A stretch of DNA of 64,000 nucleotides from Paracoccus versutus (GTDB lineage: Bacteria; Pseudomonadota; Alphaproteobacteria; Rhodobacterales; Rhodobacteraceae). Shown piece by piece: positions 8,893 to 17,522 of the stretch. A program made the position numbers and the translations under genes. The notes under the pieces are model-generated. The model saw only the letters and a program-made list of their open reading frames with translations. It ran no database searches and was not told where the DNA came from. Each line of letters opens with the position of its first letter. Within the stretch, counting starts at the first letter, position 1. The DNA lies in NCBI RefSeq assembly GCF_000763885.1, contig NZ_JRKO01000014.1, forward strand, positions 36,941 through 100,940, given 5' to 3'.

Positions 8893-10380
8893 ATGCGTCT
8901 TCTTTCCGCTCTGACACTCGGGGTCGCGCTTGCGATCCCTGCGATCCCCGCTCTTGCACAGGACACGGAACTGGTCATCGGCCGCGCCGTCTCGACCAAT
9001 GCGATGGACCCAGGCTTCATGCGCGAGGCCGCGACCATCGTGGACAACATCTTCGACACGCTGGTCATGCGCGACAAGCAGATGAACCTTGTCCCCGGCC
9101 TGGCCACCGAATGGCGCGCTGTCGATGATCTGACCTGGGAATTCAAGCTGCGGGAAGGCGTCACCTTCCACAATGGCGAGCCCTTCGATGCCGAGGCGGT
9201 CAAGTTCACCCTCGACCGCGTGCTGGACCCTGCGGCGAACTCGCCGGCGATATCCTATATCCGCACCGTCGCGTCGGTCGAGGTGGTGGATCCGCTGACC
9301 GTGCGCATCACGACGTCGGCGCCCGATCCCCTGCTGCCGACCCGGATGAGCCGCTATCCCGCCTACATCGTGCCGCCGAAATACGTAGCGGAGATGGGCG
9401 ATGCCAAGTTCGCCTCGCAGCCGGTGGGAACCGGCGCCTACCGGTTCGAGGAATTCGTGCCCGATGAGCGGGTGGTGCTGGCGGCCAACGAGAACTACTG
9501 GCGCGGCAAGCCGGCGCTGGACGAAGTGACCTGGCGCCCGATTCCCGATAGCACCGCCCGCATCACCGCGCTCGTCACCGGTGAGGTGGACCTGATCGAG
9601 GACGTGCCGGTGGATCTGGCGCCGATGCTGACCGCCTCTCCCGATGTGGAGCTTGTCCAGGTCAAGGATGGCGGCCTGACGATCTATCTTGGCTTGCGCA
9701 TGGACAAGGAGCCACTGGATGACGTGAAGGTGCGTCAGGCGCTGAATCACGCGATCGACCGCCAGGGGATCACCGACAACCTGCTGCAAGGCATGGCAAC
9801 TCCGGTCGGAGGTCAGGTCGGCAAGAGCGATTTCGGCTATCTTGACCTGCCGGTCCCCGCCTACGACCCCGAGCTTTCGCGCAAGCTGCTGGCCGAAGCG
9901 GGCCTTCCCGACGGTTTCGAGATCACCATGCAATCCTCAACCCGTTATATGAAGAACAACGAGGTGGCGCAGGCCATTGCCCAACAGCTTGGCGATGTCG
10001 GCGTCAAGGTGAACCAGCAGGTGCTGGAATGGTCGGTCTATACGCAGAAGCAGCCCTTCGACGGCCCGATCTACATGCTGGGCTGGGGCTCGACGCAGAC
10101 GCTGGATGCCGATGCAGCGATCTATGCCATCATGCGCTCGGGCGAGCCCTATTCCGGCGCGGCCTTGCCTGAACTGGACCGGCTCTTGGACGGAAGCCGG
10201 CAGGTCGTCGATCCTGCCGCGCGCGAAAAAGTGCTGCATGAGGTGCAGGAACTTGCCGCGAGGGAAGTGCCGTTGATCTCGCTTTACCGCGAGGACGCAC
10301 TGCTGGGCCGTGCGTCGGACGTGCATTTCGAGGGCCGCCCGGATGCCCGCATCGTCCTGTTCGACATCACGAAGGACTGA
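8893..10380 (+). CDS. ABC importer solute-binding protein, family 5 (peptide/nickel type)
   Basis: This 495-residue protein is homologous to DppA/OppA. A Sec-type signal peptide runs through about residue 22 (MRLLSALTLGVALAIPAIPALA then QD). The family 5 hallmark WEFKLREGVTFHNGEPFDAEAV (in part) lies near residues 80-100. AGGAG precedes the ATG. It is followed by two permeases, an M20 hydrolase and an ornithine-cyclodeaminase-like gene; the ATPases are encoded separately on the minus strand at 14441-16267. The ligand is likely an oligopeptide or modified amino acid, but this is not readable. Confidence 0.9.
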   Translation: MRLLSALTLGVALAIPAIPALAQDTELVIGRAVSTNAMDPGFMREAATIVDNIFDTLVMRDKQMNLVPGLATEWRAVDDLTWEFKLREGVTFHNGEPFDAEAVKFTLDRVLDPAANSPAISYIRTVASVEVVDPLTVRITTSAPDPLLPTRMSRYPAYIVPPKYVAEMGDAKFASQPVGTGAYRFEEFVPDERVVLAANENYWRGKPALDEVTWRPIPDSTARITALVTGEVDLIEDVPVDLAPMLTASPDVELVQVKDGGLTIYLGLRMDKEPLDDVKVRQALNHAIDRQGITDNLLQGMATPVGGQVGKSDFGYLDLPVPAYDPELSRKLLAEAGLPDGFEITMQSSTRYMKNNEVAQAIAQQLGDVGVKVNQQVLEWSVYTQKQPFDGPIYMLGWGSTQTLDADAAIYAIMRSGEPYSGAALPELDRLLDGSRQVVDPAAREKVLHEVQELAAREVPLISLYREDALLGRASDVHFEGRPDARIVLFDITKD

Positions 10381-10384
10381 CGGG

Positions 10385-11224
10385 ATGTGGACCGGGGCAA
10401 GGCTGCGGGGAAACGAGGATGCCGTGTTCGCGGTGCTTTTGATCGTCGCGGTCGTGACGGTCAGCATCCTTGTGCCGCTGTTCTGGCCCCTGGACCCGCT
10501 GCGCGGCACCCTGACCGCCACGTTCAAGCCTCCGATGACGATGACCGAGGCGGGGCTGCATCCGCTTGGCACCGACCAGCTTGGCCGGGATCTGTTGGCC
10601 CGGCTGGGCTTGGGCACGCTGATCTCGCTGGGGATCGTGCTGGCCTCGGCCGCGATCTCGGTCGTTCTGGGCACGATCCTGGGCATGGTTGCGGGTTATT
10701 TCGGCGGCTGGGTGGACGTGCTGATCATGCGGCTGGTGGACATCCAGCTGGCGATTCCCTTCATCCTTCTGATCCTGCTGTTCGTGGCGATCCTTGGGCC
10801 AAGCATCGCCAACCTGGTGGCGATCCTGGGGCTGACGGGTTGGGCGGTGTTCGCGCGCGTCGCGCGGGGGCAGACCCTGGCGGTGCGCGAACTGGAATAT
10901 GTCGAGGCCGCCCGCGCCATCGGCCAGAGCGACGGCACGATCATCCTCCGCCATGTCCTGCCCAATATCGTTGCCCCGCTGACCGTGCTGCTGACGCTGG
11001 ACCTGCCGCGCCTCATCATCCTTGAGGCCTCGGTCGGCTTCCTGGGCCTCGGCGTGCAGCCGCCCTGGCCGACGCTTGGCAACCTGATCGGCGAGGGGCG
11101 ATCCTTCATCCTGATTGCCGACTGGCTGGTGCTGTATCCTGGCCTGATGATCGGGGCGGTGGTGGTCGGCTGCAACCTGCTTGGCGACTGGCTGGTCCGC
11201 CGGGCCGATATGAAGATGTCGTAA
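10385..11224 (+). CDS. Peptide-type ABC importer permease, DppC-like
   Basis: The 279-residue membrane protein has an N-terminal segment followed by HPLGTDQLGRDLLARL, the conserved DppC periplasmic region (about residues 59-74). The EAA motif is EYVEAARAIGQSDGTIILRH (about residues 172-191). I chose the ATG at 10385, four bases after the upstream stop codon; a longer frame back to 10310 lies inside the preceding gene. Gene order here is C before B, the reverse of most dpp operons. Confidence 0.9.
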   Translation: MWTGARLRGNEDAVFAVLLIVAVVTVSILVPLFWPLDPLRGTLTATFKPPMTMTEAGLHPLGTDQLGRDLLARLGLGTLISLGIVLASAAISVVLGTILGMVAGYFGGWVDVLIMRLVDIQLAIPFILLILLFVAILGPSIANLVAILGLTGWAVFARVARGQTLAVRELEYVEAARAIGQSDGTIILRHVLPNIVAPLTVLLTLDLPRLIILEASVGFLGLGVQPPWPTLGNLIGEGRSFILIADWLVLYPGLMIGAVVVGCNLLGDWLVRRADMKMS

Positions 11225-11229
11225 CTGCC

Positions 11230-12150
11230 ATGAAGGGTCTGCGCTTTCTGCTTTCGCGTGCGCTTCAGGGGTTGGTGGTGATGCTGGGCGTGTCGGCGCT
11301 GGTCTTTTTCGCGCTGTTCCTGACCGGCGATCCCGCCGCGCTGATGATGTCGCCCGACGCCAGCCAAGCCGAGATCGAAGCGTTTCGCCGGGCCATGGGC
11401 TTCGACGATCCGATCTGGCTGCAGTATCTGCGTTTTCTCGGCAACCTGCTTCAAGGCGATCTGGGCCTGTCGCTGCGCTATCAGCGGCCGGCGACCGATC
11501 TCTTGTGGGAGCGCCTGCCGGCGACCGCGCTTTTGGCCCTTTCGGCGCTCATCTGGTCCTCGGCCATCGGCATGGTGCTGGGGGTCGTCTCGGCCGTGCG
11601 CAAGAATTCGGGGCTGGATTTCGTCATCCGCGTCATCGCCCTGCTGGGGCAGGCGGTGCCGGTCTTCTGGCTTGCGCTGCTGATGATCCTGCTCTTCTCG
11701 CTGCGCCTGCGGTGGCTGCCCTCGTCGGGGATGGGGGGCTGGCAGCATCTGGTCATGCCGTCCATCGCGCTGGGAGCCTATTATGTGTCGGCCATGACCC
11801 GGCTGGTCCGCGCCTCGCTGATCGAGGTGCTGGGCCAGAACTATATCCGAACCGCCCGCGCCAAGGGGCTTGGCCAGTGGCGGATCGTCGTGCGGCACGG
11901 GTTGCGCAATGCCATGATCCCGGTGATCACCGTGCAGGGCATGTATTTCGCGGCGCTTCTGGGCGGGGCGCTGGTGACCGAGATCGTCTTTGCCTGGCCG
12001 GGCATCGGAAGGCTGGCGGTCGAGGCGATCCAGAACCGCGATTTCCCCGTCGTGCAGGCGGTGGTGCTGTTCACCGCCGCCGTTTTCGTCATAGCCAATT
12101 TCCTGGTCGATATCGCCTATACCTGGCTCAACCCCCGGATCCGGCTGTGA
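11230..12150 (+). CDS. Peptide-type ABC importer permease, DppB-like
   Basis: The 306-residue membrane protein starts with the typical DppB pattern (LLSRALQGLVVMLGVSALVF). Its EAA-like loop NYIRTARAKGLGQWRIVVRH is near residues 204-223. The stop codon overlaps the GTG start of the M20 gene by four bases (GTGA), indicating translational coupling. Confidence 0.9.
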   Translation: MKGLRFLLSRALQGLVVMLGVSALVFFALFLTGDPAALMMSPDASQAEIEAFRRAMGFDDPIWLQYLRFLGNLLQGDLGLSLRYQRPATDLLWERLPATALLALSALIWSSAIGMVLGVVSAVRKNSGLDFVIRVIALLGQAVPVFWLALLMILLFSLRLRWLPSSGMGGWQHLVMPSIALGAYYVSAMTRLVRASLIEVLGQNYIRTARAKGLGQWRIVVRHGLRNAMIPVITVQGMYFAALLGGALVTEIVFAWPGIGRLAVEAIQNRDFPVVQAVVLFTAAVFVIANFLVDIAYTWLNPRIRL

Positions 12151-13490
12151 GCGCGCTGGATGATGCCCTTGCCCTGACGGCGCGCTGGTGCGCGATCCCA
12201 TCGCACGCCGGCGATCCCGCCAGCCAGATGCGGCAGGCCCGCGAGTTGCGATCCTGGCTGTCCGGCGAACTGGGCGCGGCGCTGCTGTCCTCTTCCCCGT
12301 CCGAAACCGAGCCGGCACCGGTGATCCATGCGCGGATCGATAGCGGCTTGGCCCGCACGGTGCTGCTTTACAACATGTACGACGTCATGCCCGCCACGCC
12401 CGAGGGCTGGCTGCGCGACCCCTGGGCGGGCGGCATCGCGGATATGCCCGGTATCGGCCGTGCCTTCGTCGCGCGTGGGGCCGAGAACAACAAGGGGCCG
12501 CTGGCCGGCATGCTGATCGCGCTGCGCGACCTGAAGCGCTCCGGCCGGCTGCGCGTCAATGTCGAAATCCTGCTGGACGGGCAGGAAGAGCGCGCCTCGC
12601 CCGCGTTGCGCCGCTGGCTGGCGGCGCCGGACTGCCCGCTGCGACCTTCGGTGGGGGCGTTGTTCCCGTCCTTCTGCGAATATGGCGGCGGGCCGCCCCG
12701 GCTGTATCTGGGGTTTTCCGGCATGGCCAAGGGCAGGCTGGAGGTGGCTGCGGGGGGCTGGGGCGGCCCTGCGCGGGCCATCCATTCCTCGAATGCGCCA
12801 TGGATCGCCAATCCCGCACGGGTTCTGGTCGATGTGCTGGCAAGGATCGGCGGACCCGAGACCGGAGAGCTTGCGCAGATAGATCTGGATGCCGATGCGG
12901 CGCGTGTGGTCGCGGCGCTGGCGCGGGATTTCGATCCTGCGGCCGAACTGCGCTTCCGGCATGCAGCCTGTTTCGCCCGGCCCCGATACGGCTGCTTCGA
13001 TCCCGAGGCTTTGTTGCGCCATGTCCTGACCACGGCTTCCTTCAACATCGCCACCTTGGCGACCGATCCCGTAGCCGGCGACGCAGTCATCCCCGCGGCG
13101 GCTACGGCCGCGTTCGATCTGCGCGCCCCGCCCAGCCTTGCACCGGATGCACTTGTCGCCGGCATCCGCGACCTGCTGGCCGCCGAGCCTGCCTTTGCCG
13201 GGGCTGCGCTGTGCGTTGATGACAGCTATCCGGGCGCGCGGGTTCTAGAGTCCGCTGCCGGCGTCCGCGCCCTGCACGATGCCTATGCCGGTGGTCCGGC
13301 GCCGCAGGTCTGGCCCTGGGCGATCGGCGCCGCGCCGGCCTATGCCTTCGGCCGCCATACCGAAAGCTTCCTGATCGGTGGCTCGGGGCGGGGCGGCAAT
13401 GCGCATGGCGTCAACGAGTTCCTGCATATCGAGGGGTTTGGCCGTTTCATCGCCTCGGTCTCGGCATGGATCCAAGGGATGGCGGCATGA
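12147..13490 (+). CDS. M20 family peptidase/amidohydrolase with substituted metal ligands
   Basis: A 447-residue M20-type protein, starting at a GTG that overlaps the upstream permease stop. The fold markers are clear: YNMYDVMPATPEGW, ARGAENNKGP, DGQEERASPAL and the C-terminal NAHGVNEFLHIEGF. Compared with canonical M20 enzymes, the first metal His (H-x-D) is Met (NMYD) and the metal-bridging Asp of the GASDDKG-type motif is Asn (AENNKG). The catalytic Asp, the EE pair and the final His remain. In the family these residues hold two zinc ions, so either the enzyme uses one metal or a changed chemistry, or it is not catalytic in the usual way. Likely role: hydrolysis of an imported N-acyl, carbamoyl or peptide compound. 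Confidence 0.8.
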   Translation: MSALDDALALTARWCAIPSHAGDPASQMRQARELRSWLSGELGAALLSSSPSETEPAPVIHARIDSGLARTVLLYNMYDVMPATPEGWLRDPWAGGIADMPGIGRAFVARGAENNKGPLAGMLIALRDLKRSGRLRVNVEILLDGQEERASPALRRWLAAPDCPLRPSVGALFPSFCEYGGGPPRLYLGFSGMAKGRLEVAAGGWGGPARAIHSSNAPWIANPARVLVDVLARIGGPETGELAQIDLDADAARVVAALARDFDPAAELRFRHAACFARPRYGCFDPEALLRHVLTTASFNIATLATDPVAGDAVIPAAATAAFDLRAPPSLAPDALVAGIRDLLAAEPAFAGAALCVDDSYPGARVLESAAGVRALHDAYAGGPAPQVWPWAIGAAPAYAFGRHTESFLIGGSGRGGNAHGVNEFLHIEGFGRFIASVSAWIQGMAA

Positions 13491-14434
13491 TCTGGCTGGG
13501 ACGCAAGGATCTGCTTCGCGCCGGCGCGCTGGACTGGCAGGCCGCGCTGGACGATGTGGCCGAGGCTGTGCGGCTGTTGCGTCGGGGCGATGCGGAGATG
13601 GTTGCCGAATCCGTGCTGCCGCTTGGCGATGATCCGCGCGCCAAGGCATACGGGCTTCCGGCCCGGCTTGGGGGCCGCTTTGCCGCCGCCGGGATCAAAT
13701 GGACCGTGCATCGGCCCGCGCCACCCGAGGACGGCGAGGCCATCACGTCGACCACGCTGATCGAGGATCTGGCCACCGCCCGGCCCTTGGGCATGGTGGA
13801 AGCGGCGCTGCTGACGCGGGTGCGGACGGCCGCCGTTTCGGCCCATGTGCTGCGCGCATTGCGGCCCGGTCTGCGGCGGATCGCCTTGCTGGGCGCGGGT
13901 GCGCAGGCGCGGGCGCATCTCGCCATGCTGCGCGCCCTGTTCCCGGACCTTGAGCGGATCACGGTCTGGAGCCGCTCGGGTCGTGAGGTCGAGCGGCTGG
14001 GGCCAGGGATCACCGTCCATCCAGGTCCCGAGCAGGCCATCGCGAATGCCGAGGCGGTGCTGATGTGCAGTGCCGCGCCTCAGCCCTTCCTTGGTCCCGA
14101 AGCGGCGACCGGCGGCCGGCTGGTCCTTCAGATAGGCTTTCACGAGATGAGCTTCGCGGGCATCGCCGCCTTCGACCGGGTGACTTGCGACCTGTGGGGC
14201 GAGTTCGCCCGGACCAGTGCCAAGAGCCTGTTCCAGATGTATCGGGCGGGGCTTTTCGATCCCGCACAGGTCGCGGCCGACCTGCCGGCCATCCTTTGCG
14301 ACGGCTGGCGGCCCGCGCCGGGCGAGTCGGTTTATTTCTCGAGCTTCGGGCTGAACATCTTCGACATCGCGCTGGCGGCGCGGCTGCTGCGCGCCGCGTC
14401 GGGGCAGGGGATCGGCACGCGCCTGCCCGGCTGA
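13487..14434 (+). CDS. Ornithine cyclodeaminase / mu-crystallin family protein
   Basis: The 315-residue protein begins with an ATG that overlaps the M20 stop (ATGA). The Rossmann segment IALLGAGAQARAHLAMLRAL (about residues 132-151) binds NAD(P). Family members include ornithine cyclodeaminase, ketimine reductases and amino-acid dehydrogenases such as alanine dehydrogenase of archaea, so the exact reaction cannot be assigned. It is the last gene of the 8893 operon and would act on the amino acid released by the M20 enzyme. Confidence 0.85.
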   Translation: MIWLGRKDLLRAGALDWQAALDDVAEAVRLLRRGDAEMVAESVLPLGDDPRAKAYGLPARLGGRFAAAGIKWTVHRPAPPEDGEAITSTTLIEDLATARPLGMVEAALLTRVRTAAVSAHVLRALRPGLRRIALLGAGAQARAHLAMLRALFPDLERITVWSRSGREVERLGPGITVHPGPEQAIANAEAVLMCSAAPQPFLGPEAATGGRLVLQIGFHEMSFAGIAAFDRVTCDLWGEFARTSAKSLFQMYRAGLFDPAQVAADLPAILCDGWRPAPGESVYFSSFGLNIFDIALAARLLRAASGQGIGTRLPG

Positions 14435-14440
14435 TCCCGC

Positions 14441-16267
14441 TCAGGCGGCCTGCCATTCCGGGCCGGCAACCTGCACCTGATGGCCGGGCGAGACCTCGCG
14501 CCATTCGCGGGCCGGGGGCTGATAACCCACCGGATGCAAGGGGCTTTTCAACTCGCGCAACTCTCCGGCGGGTCGGTTGCCGCGAAGGGCGGGGTCGGGT
14601 ACCGGGATCGCCTGGAGCAGTCGCTGGGTATAGGGATGCGCGGGGGCTCCAAAGATCGCCTCGCGAGGGCCGATCTCGACGATCTCGCCCAGATACATCA
14701 CGCCGACGCGGTGGCTGATTCGTTCGACCACCGCCATGTCATGGCTGATGAACAGATAGGACAGGCCAAGCTCGGCTTGAAGATCCAGCATCAGGTTCAC
14801 CACCTGCGCCTTGACGGTCACGTCCAGCGCGGACACCGCCTCGTCCGCGACGATCAGCTTCGGCGCGATGCCAAGGGCGCGGGCGATGCAGATGCGCTGC
14901 CGTTGCCCGCCCGAGAACTCGTTCGGGAAACGCCGCGCCATGTCGGGGGAAAGCCCGACCTGCGCCAGCAAGTCCGCGACCCTGTCCTTCAGTTCCGATC
15001 CTCGCGCCAGGCCATGCGTCACCATCGGCTCGGCAATGGCATCGCCGACCCGGCGACGGGGATCGAGGCTGGCGAAGGGGTCCTGGAAGATCATCTGCAT
15101 CTGCCGCCGCATTCGGCGCAGGGCCGGGCGGCCAAGCTCCAGTAGCTCGGTCCCGTCCAGTCTTACCGAGCCCGAGAAGGGCTGCGTCAGCCGCAGGATC
15201 GAGCGCCCGGTCGAGGATTTGCCGCAACCGGATTCGCCCACCAGGGCCAGCGTCTCTCCCTGCCGGATGTCGAAAGAGACGTTCTCGACCGCATGAACGC
15301 GCGCCTGCGTCCGGCCCAGGAGGTCCGTGCCGGCATCATAGCGGGTGGTCAGCCCGCGCACCTCGAGCAGCGGCGCCGTGCCGCGCAGGGTGTCGGGCAA
15401 TTCGGTTCCGGGACTGGCCGCGCCGGTTGCCGCATCGACCAGCGGGAATCGCGCCGGCCGGCCGGTTCCGGCCATCGAGCCGAGCCGGGGCACGGCCGCC
15501 AGAAGCGCGCGGGTATAAGGCTGCTGCGGATGGGCAAAGATTGCGGCGGTCAGCCCCTGTTCTACCGCATCGCCGCGCAGCATGACCAGCGTGCGATCCG
15601 CCACCTCGGCCACGACGCCCATGTCATGGGTGATGAACAGCACCGCCATCTGCTCCTCGGCCTGCAATTCGCGGATCAGCTCCAGGATTTGCGCCTGCAC
15701 CGTCACGTCCAGCGCGGTGGTCGGCTCGTCCGCGATCAGCAGGCGCGGCCGGCAGGCCAGGGCCATGGCGATCATGAAGCGCTGCCGCATCCCACCCGAG
15801 GACTGGTGCGGATATTCCAGCATTCGCCGCTTGGCCGCCGGGATGCGCACCCGCTCCAGCAGTCGAACGGTTTCCGCCATGGCCTTCTGCCGGTCCATGC
15901 CGCGATGGGTCGTCAGAACCTCGGCGATCTGCTCGCCGATCTTCATCGACGGATTCAGCGAGGTCATCGGTTCCTGGAAGATCATCGCGACCCGGTCGCC
16001 CCGGATGCGGCGCATCGCGCCTTCGGAAAGGGACAGCAGGTCGCGCCCCTCCAGCCGGACCGAGCCGGTGATCCTGCTGGCGGCCGGGTCCAGCAACCGC
16101 ATCACCGCCAGCGAGGTCACGCTTTTGCCCGAGCCGCTTTCGCCGACCAGCGCCACCGTTTCGCCGGGGGCGATGTCGAAATCCAGGCCATGCACGACCT
16201 CTGTCCAGCCGCGACGGCCGCGAAACGCCACACGCAGGTCGGCGACGGAAAGCACGGGGTCTGTCAT
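14441..16267 (-). CDS. Peptide-type ABC importer ATPase, DppD-DppF fused tandem protein
   Basis: A 608-residue protein with two complete ABC ATPase domains. The first (about residues 1-260) has Walker [10 protein letters not shown] and SSGGMRQRFMIAMAL. The second (about 300-560) has GESGCGKSS and [16 protein letters not shown]. Each is followed by the oligopeptide-transporter C-terminal motif. The ATG at 16267 has GAGGAG about six bases upstream; an in-frame GTG at 16273 is the alternative. It is convergent with the 8893-14434 operon and should energise that importer, which lacks its own ATPase. Its promoter region carries the second putative GntR site. Confidence 0.92.
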   Translation of the reverse strand: MTDPVLSVADLRVAFRGRRGWTEVVHGLDFDIAPGETVALVGESGSGKSVTSLAVMRLLDPAASRITGSVRLEGRDLLSLSEGAMRRIRGDRVAMIFQEPMTSLNPSMKIGEQIAEVLTTHRGMDRQKAMAETVRLLERVRIPAAKRRMLEYPHQSSGGMRQRFMIAMALACRPRLLIADEPTTALDVTVQAQILELIRELQAEEQMAVLFITHDMGVVAEVADRTLVMLRGDAVEQGLTAAIFAHPQQPYTRALLAAVPRLGSMAGTGRPARFPLVDAATGAASPGTELPDTLRGTAPLLEVRGLTTRYDAGTDLLGRTQARVHAVENVSFDIRQGETLALVGESGCGKSSTGRSILRLTQPFSGSVRLDGTELLELGRPALRRMRRQMQMIFQDPFASLDPRRRVGDAIAEPMVTHGLARGSELKDRVADLLAQVGLSPDMARRFPNEFSGGQRQRICIARALGIAPKLIVADEAVSALDVTVKAQVVNLMLDLQAELGLSYLFISHDMAVVERISHRVGVMYLGEIVEIGPREAIFGAPAHPYTQRLLQAIPVPDPALRGNRPAGELRELKSPLHPVGYQPPAREWREVSPGHQVQVAGPEWQAA

Positions 16268-16350
16268 CGGCACTCCTCGCGTCTTCTGGCTGTGCTCCGC
16301 GGCGATGCGCGCCGAGATGCACGCGATGGCCGGAGCGGCTTGCCAATATC

Positions 16351-16365
16351 AATATATGATATATC
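16351..16365. promoter_or_regulatory. Putative GntR operator, copy 2
   Basis: AATATATGATATATC matches the site at 8806-8820 in the first 14 of 15 bases. It lies in the divergent region between the tandem ATPase gene (minus) and the D-cysteine desulfhydrase-like gene (plus), so one regulator could control both flanks. Confidence 0.65.
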
Positions 16366-16466
16366 TTTATTCATAACCGAGGCAATGCAAGGTTTTTCCC
16401 ATCCAGGGGGCATTGCCTTGCCCATGTCCTCGCAAGAGGACGCAATCTGCACAGGAAGATGGCACG

Positions 16467-17462
16467 ATGAAACTTGGAGATGTCCCGAAGATCCCGCTTG
16501 CATTCGCACCGACGCCTGTGGAGCGGCTGATGCGGCTGGGCGCGGATCTGGGGATCGAGCTGTTCGTCAAGCGCGACGATTACACCGGCTTCGGCGGCGG
16601 CGGGAACAAGGTGCGCAAGCTGGAATACCTGATGGCCGATGCCGTGGCGCGGGGGGTGAAGGTGCTGATCACCACGGGCGGGCACCAGTCGAACCACGCC
16701 CGCATGACGGCGGCGGCGGCGCGGCATTTCGGCATGCACCCGGTCCTGGTGCTGCGCGGCAATGAACCGTTCGGCTTTCAGGGGAACCTGTTGCTCGACC
16801 GGCTGTTCGGGGCCGAGATCGAGTTTCTGGACCCCGATGCCTATTTCGACCTGATCGGGCCGCGGATGCAGGCCCATGCCGACCGTGCGCGCGAACGGGG
16901 GCAGGAACCCTATATCATGCCGGTCGGCGGGGCGACGCCGCTTGGCGCGCTGGGTTATGCCAGCGCGGTGCGCGAGTTGGCCGAGCAATTCGCCGCCCTT
17001 GCCCTGCCTGCGCCGGATGTCATCGTCACTGCCGTCGGGTCCGGCGGCACGCTGGCCGGGATCGAGATCGGCCTGACGCAATACTGGCCCGGCACCAAGG
17101 CAATCGGCATCGCTGTTTCGGGCTCGGCCGTCCCCTTTCCCGACCGCATCGCGCCGATGGCGACCGAGGGGGCCAGGCTGGTTGGGCTGGACCGGGTGTG
17201 GCGGCCCGAGGAGATCCATGTCGAGACCGGCTATTTCGGCGAGGCCTATGCCGTGCCCTCCGAGGCGGGCAATGCCGCGATCAAGCGGCTGGCCATGCAA
17301 GAGGGGCTGCTGCTGGACCCGGTCTATACCGGCAAGGGCATGGCGGGCCTTCTGGGGCTGGTCGAGGACGGCACGATTCCGAAGGGAGCGCGGGTGCTGT
17401 TCCTGCACACGGGCGGCTCGCCGGCGCTTTATCCCCATGCCGAGCAGCTTGCGAAGCTGTGA
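16467..17462 (+). CDS. D-cysteine desulfhydrase / ACC deaminase family PLP enzyme
   Basis: The 331-residue fold-type II PLP enzyme has the family signature DYTGFGGGGNKVRKLEYLMA (about residues 36-55), containing the Schiff-base Lys, followed by TTGGHQSNHARMTAAAA. Known members convert D-cysteine to pyruvate, sulfide and ammonia, or 1-aminocyclopropane-1-carboxylate to 2-oxobutyrate; sequence alone does not separate them here. The ATG at 16467 has AGGAAG upstream. The gene faces away from the tandem ATPase gene across the GntR-type site and converges with a rhodanese gene, which fits a sulfide-yielding reaction. Confidence 0.85.
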   Translation: MKLGDVPKIPLAFAPTPVERLMRLGADLGIELFVKRDDYTGFGGGGNKVRKLEYLMADAVARGVKVLITTGGHQSNHARMTAAAARHFGMHPVLVLRGNEPFGFQGNLLLDRLFGAEIEFLDPDAYFDLIGPRMQAHADRARERGQEPYIMPVGGATPLGALGYASAVRELAEQFAALALPAPDVIVTAVGSGGTLAGIEIGLTQYWPGTKAIGIAVSGSAVPFPDRIAPMATEGARLVGLDRVWRPEEIHVETGYFGEAYAVPSEAGNAAIKRLAMQEGLLLDPVYTGKGMAGLLGLVEDGTIPKGARVLFLHTGGSPALYPHAEQLAKL

Positions 17463-17480
17463 CCCGGCCATCGTGACGGG

Positions 17481-17509
17481 GAGGGGGCGCCGCATTTCCG
17501 GCGCCCCTC
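17481..17509. terminator. Hairpin between convergent desulfhydrase and rhodanese genes
   Basis: GAGGGGGCGCCG and CGGCGCCCCTC form a strong stem with one bulged base and a loop of a few bases. It lies between the two convergent stop codons and could terminate both transcripts, although no long T tract follows. Confidence 0.55.
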
Positions 17510-17522
17510 GTGCTTCCACGCC

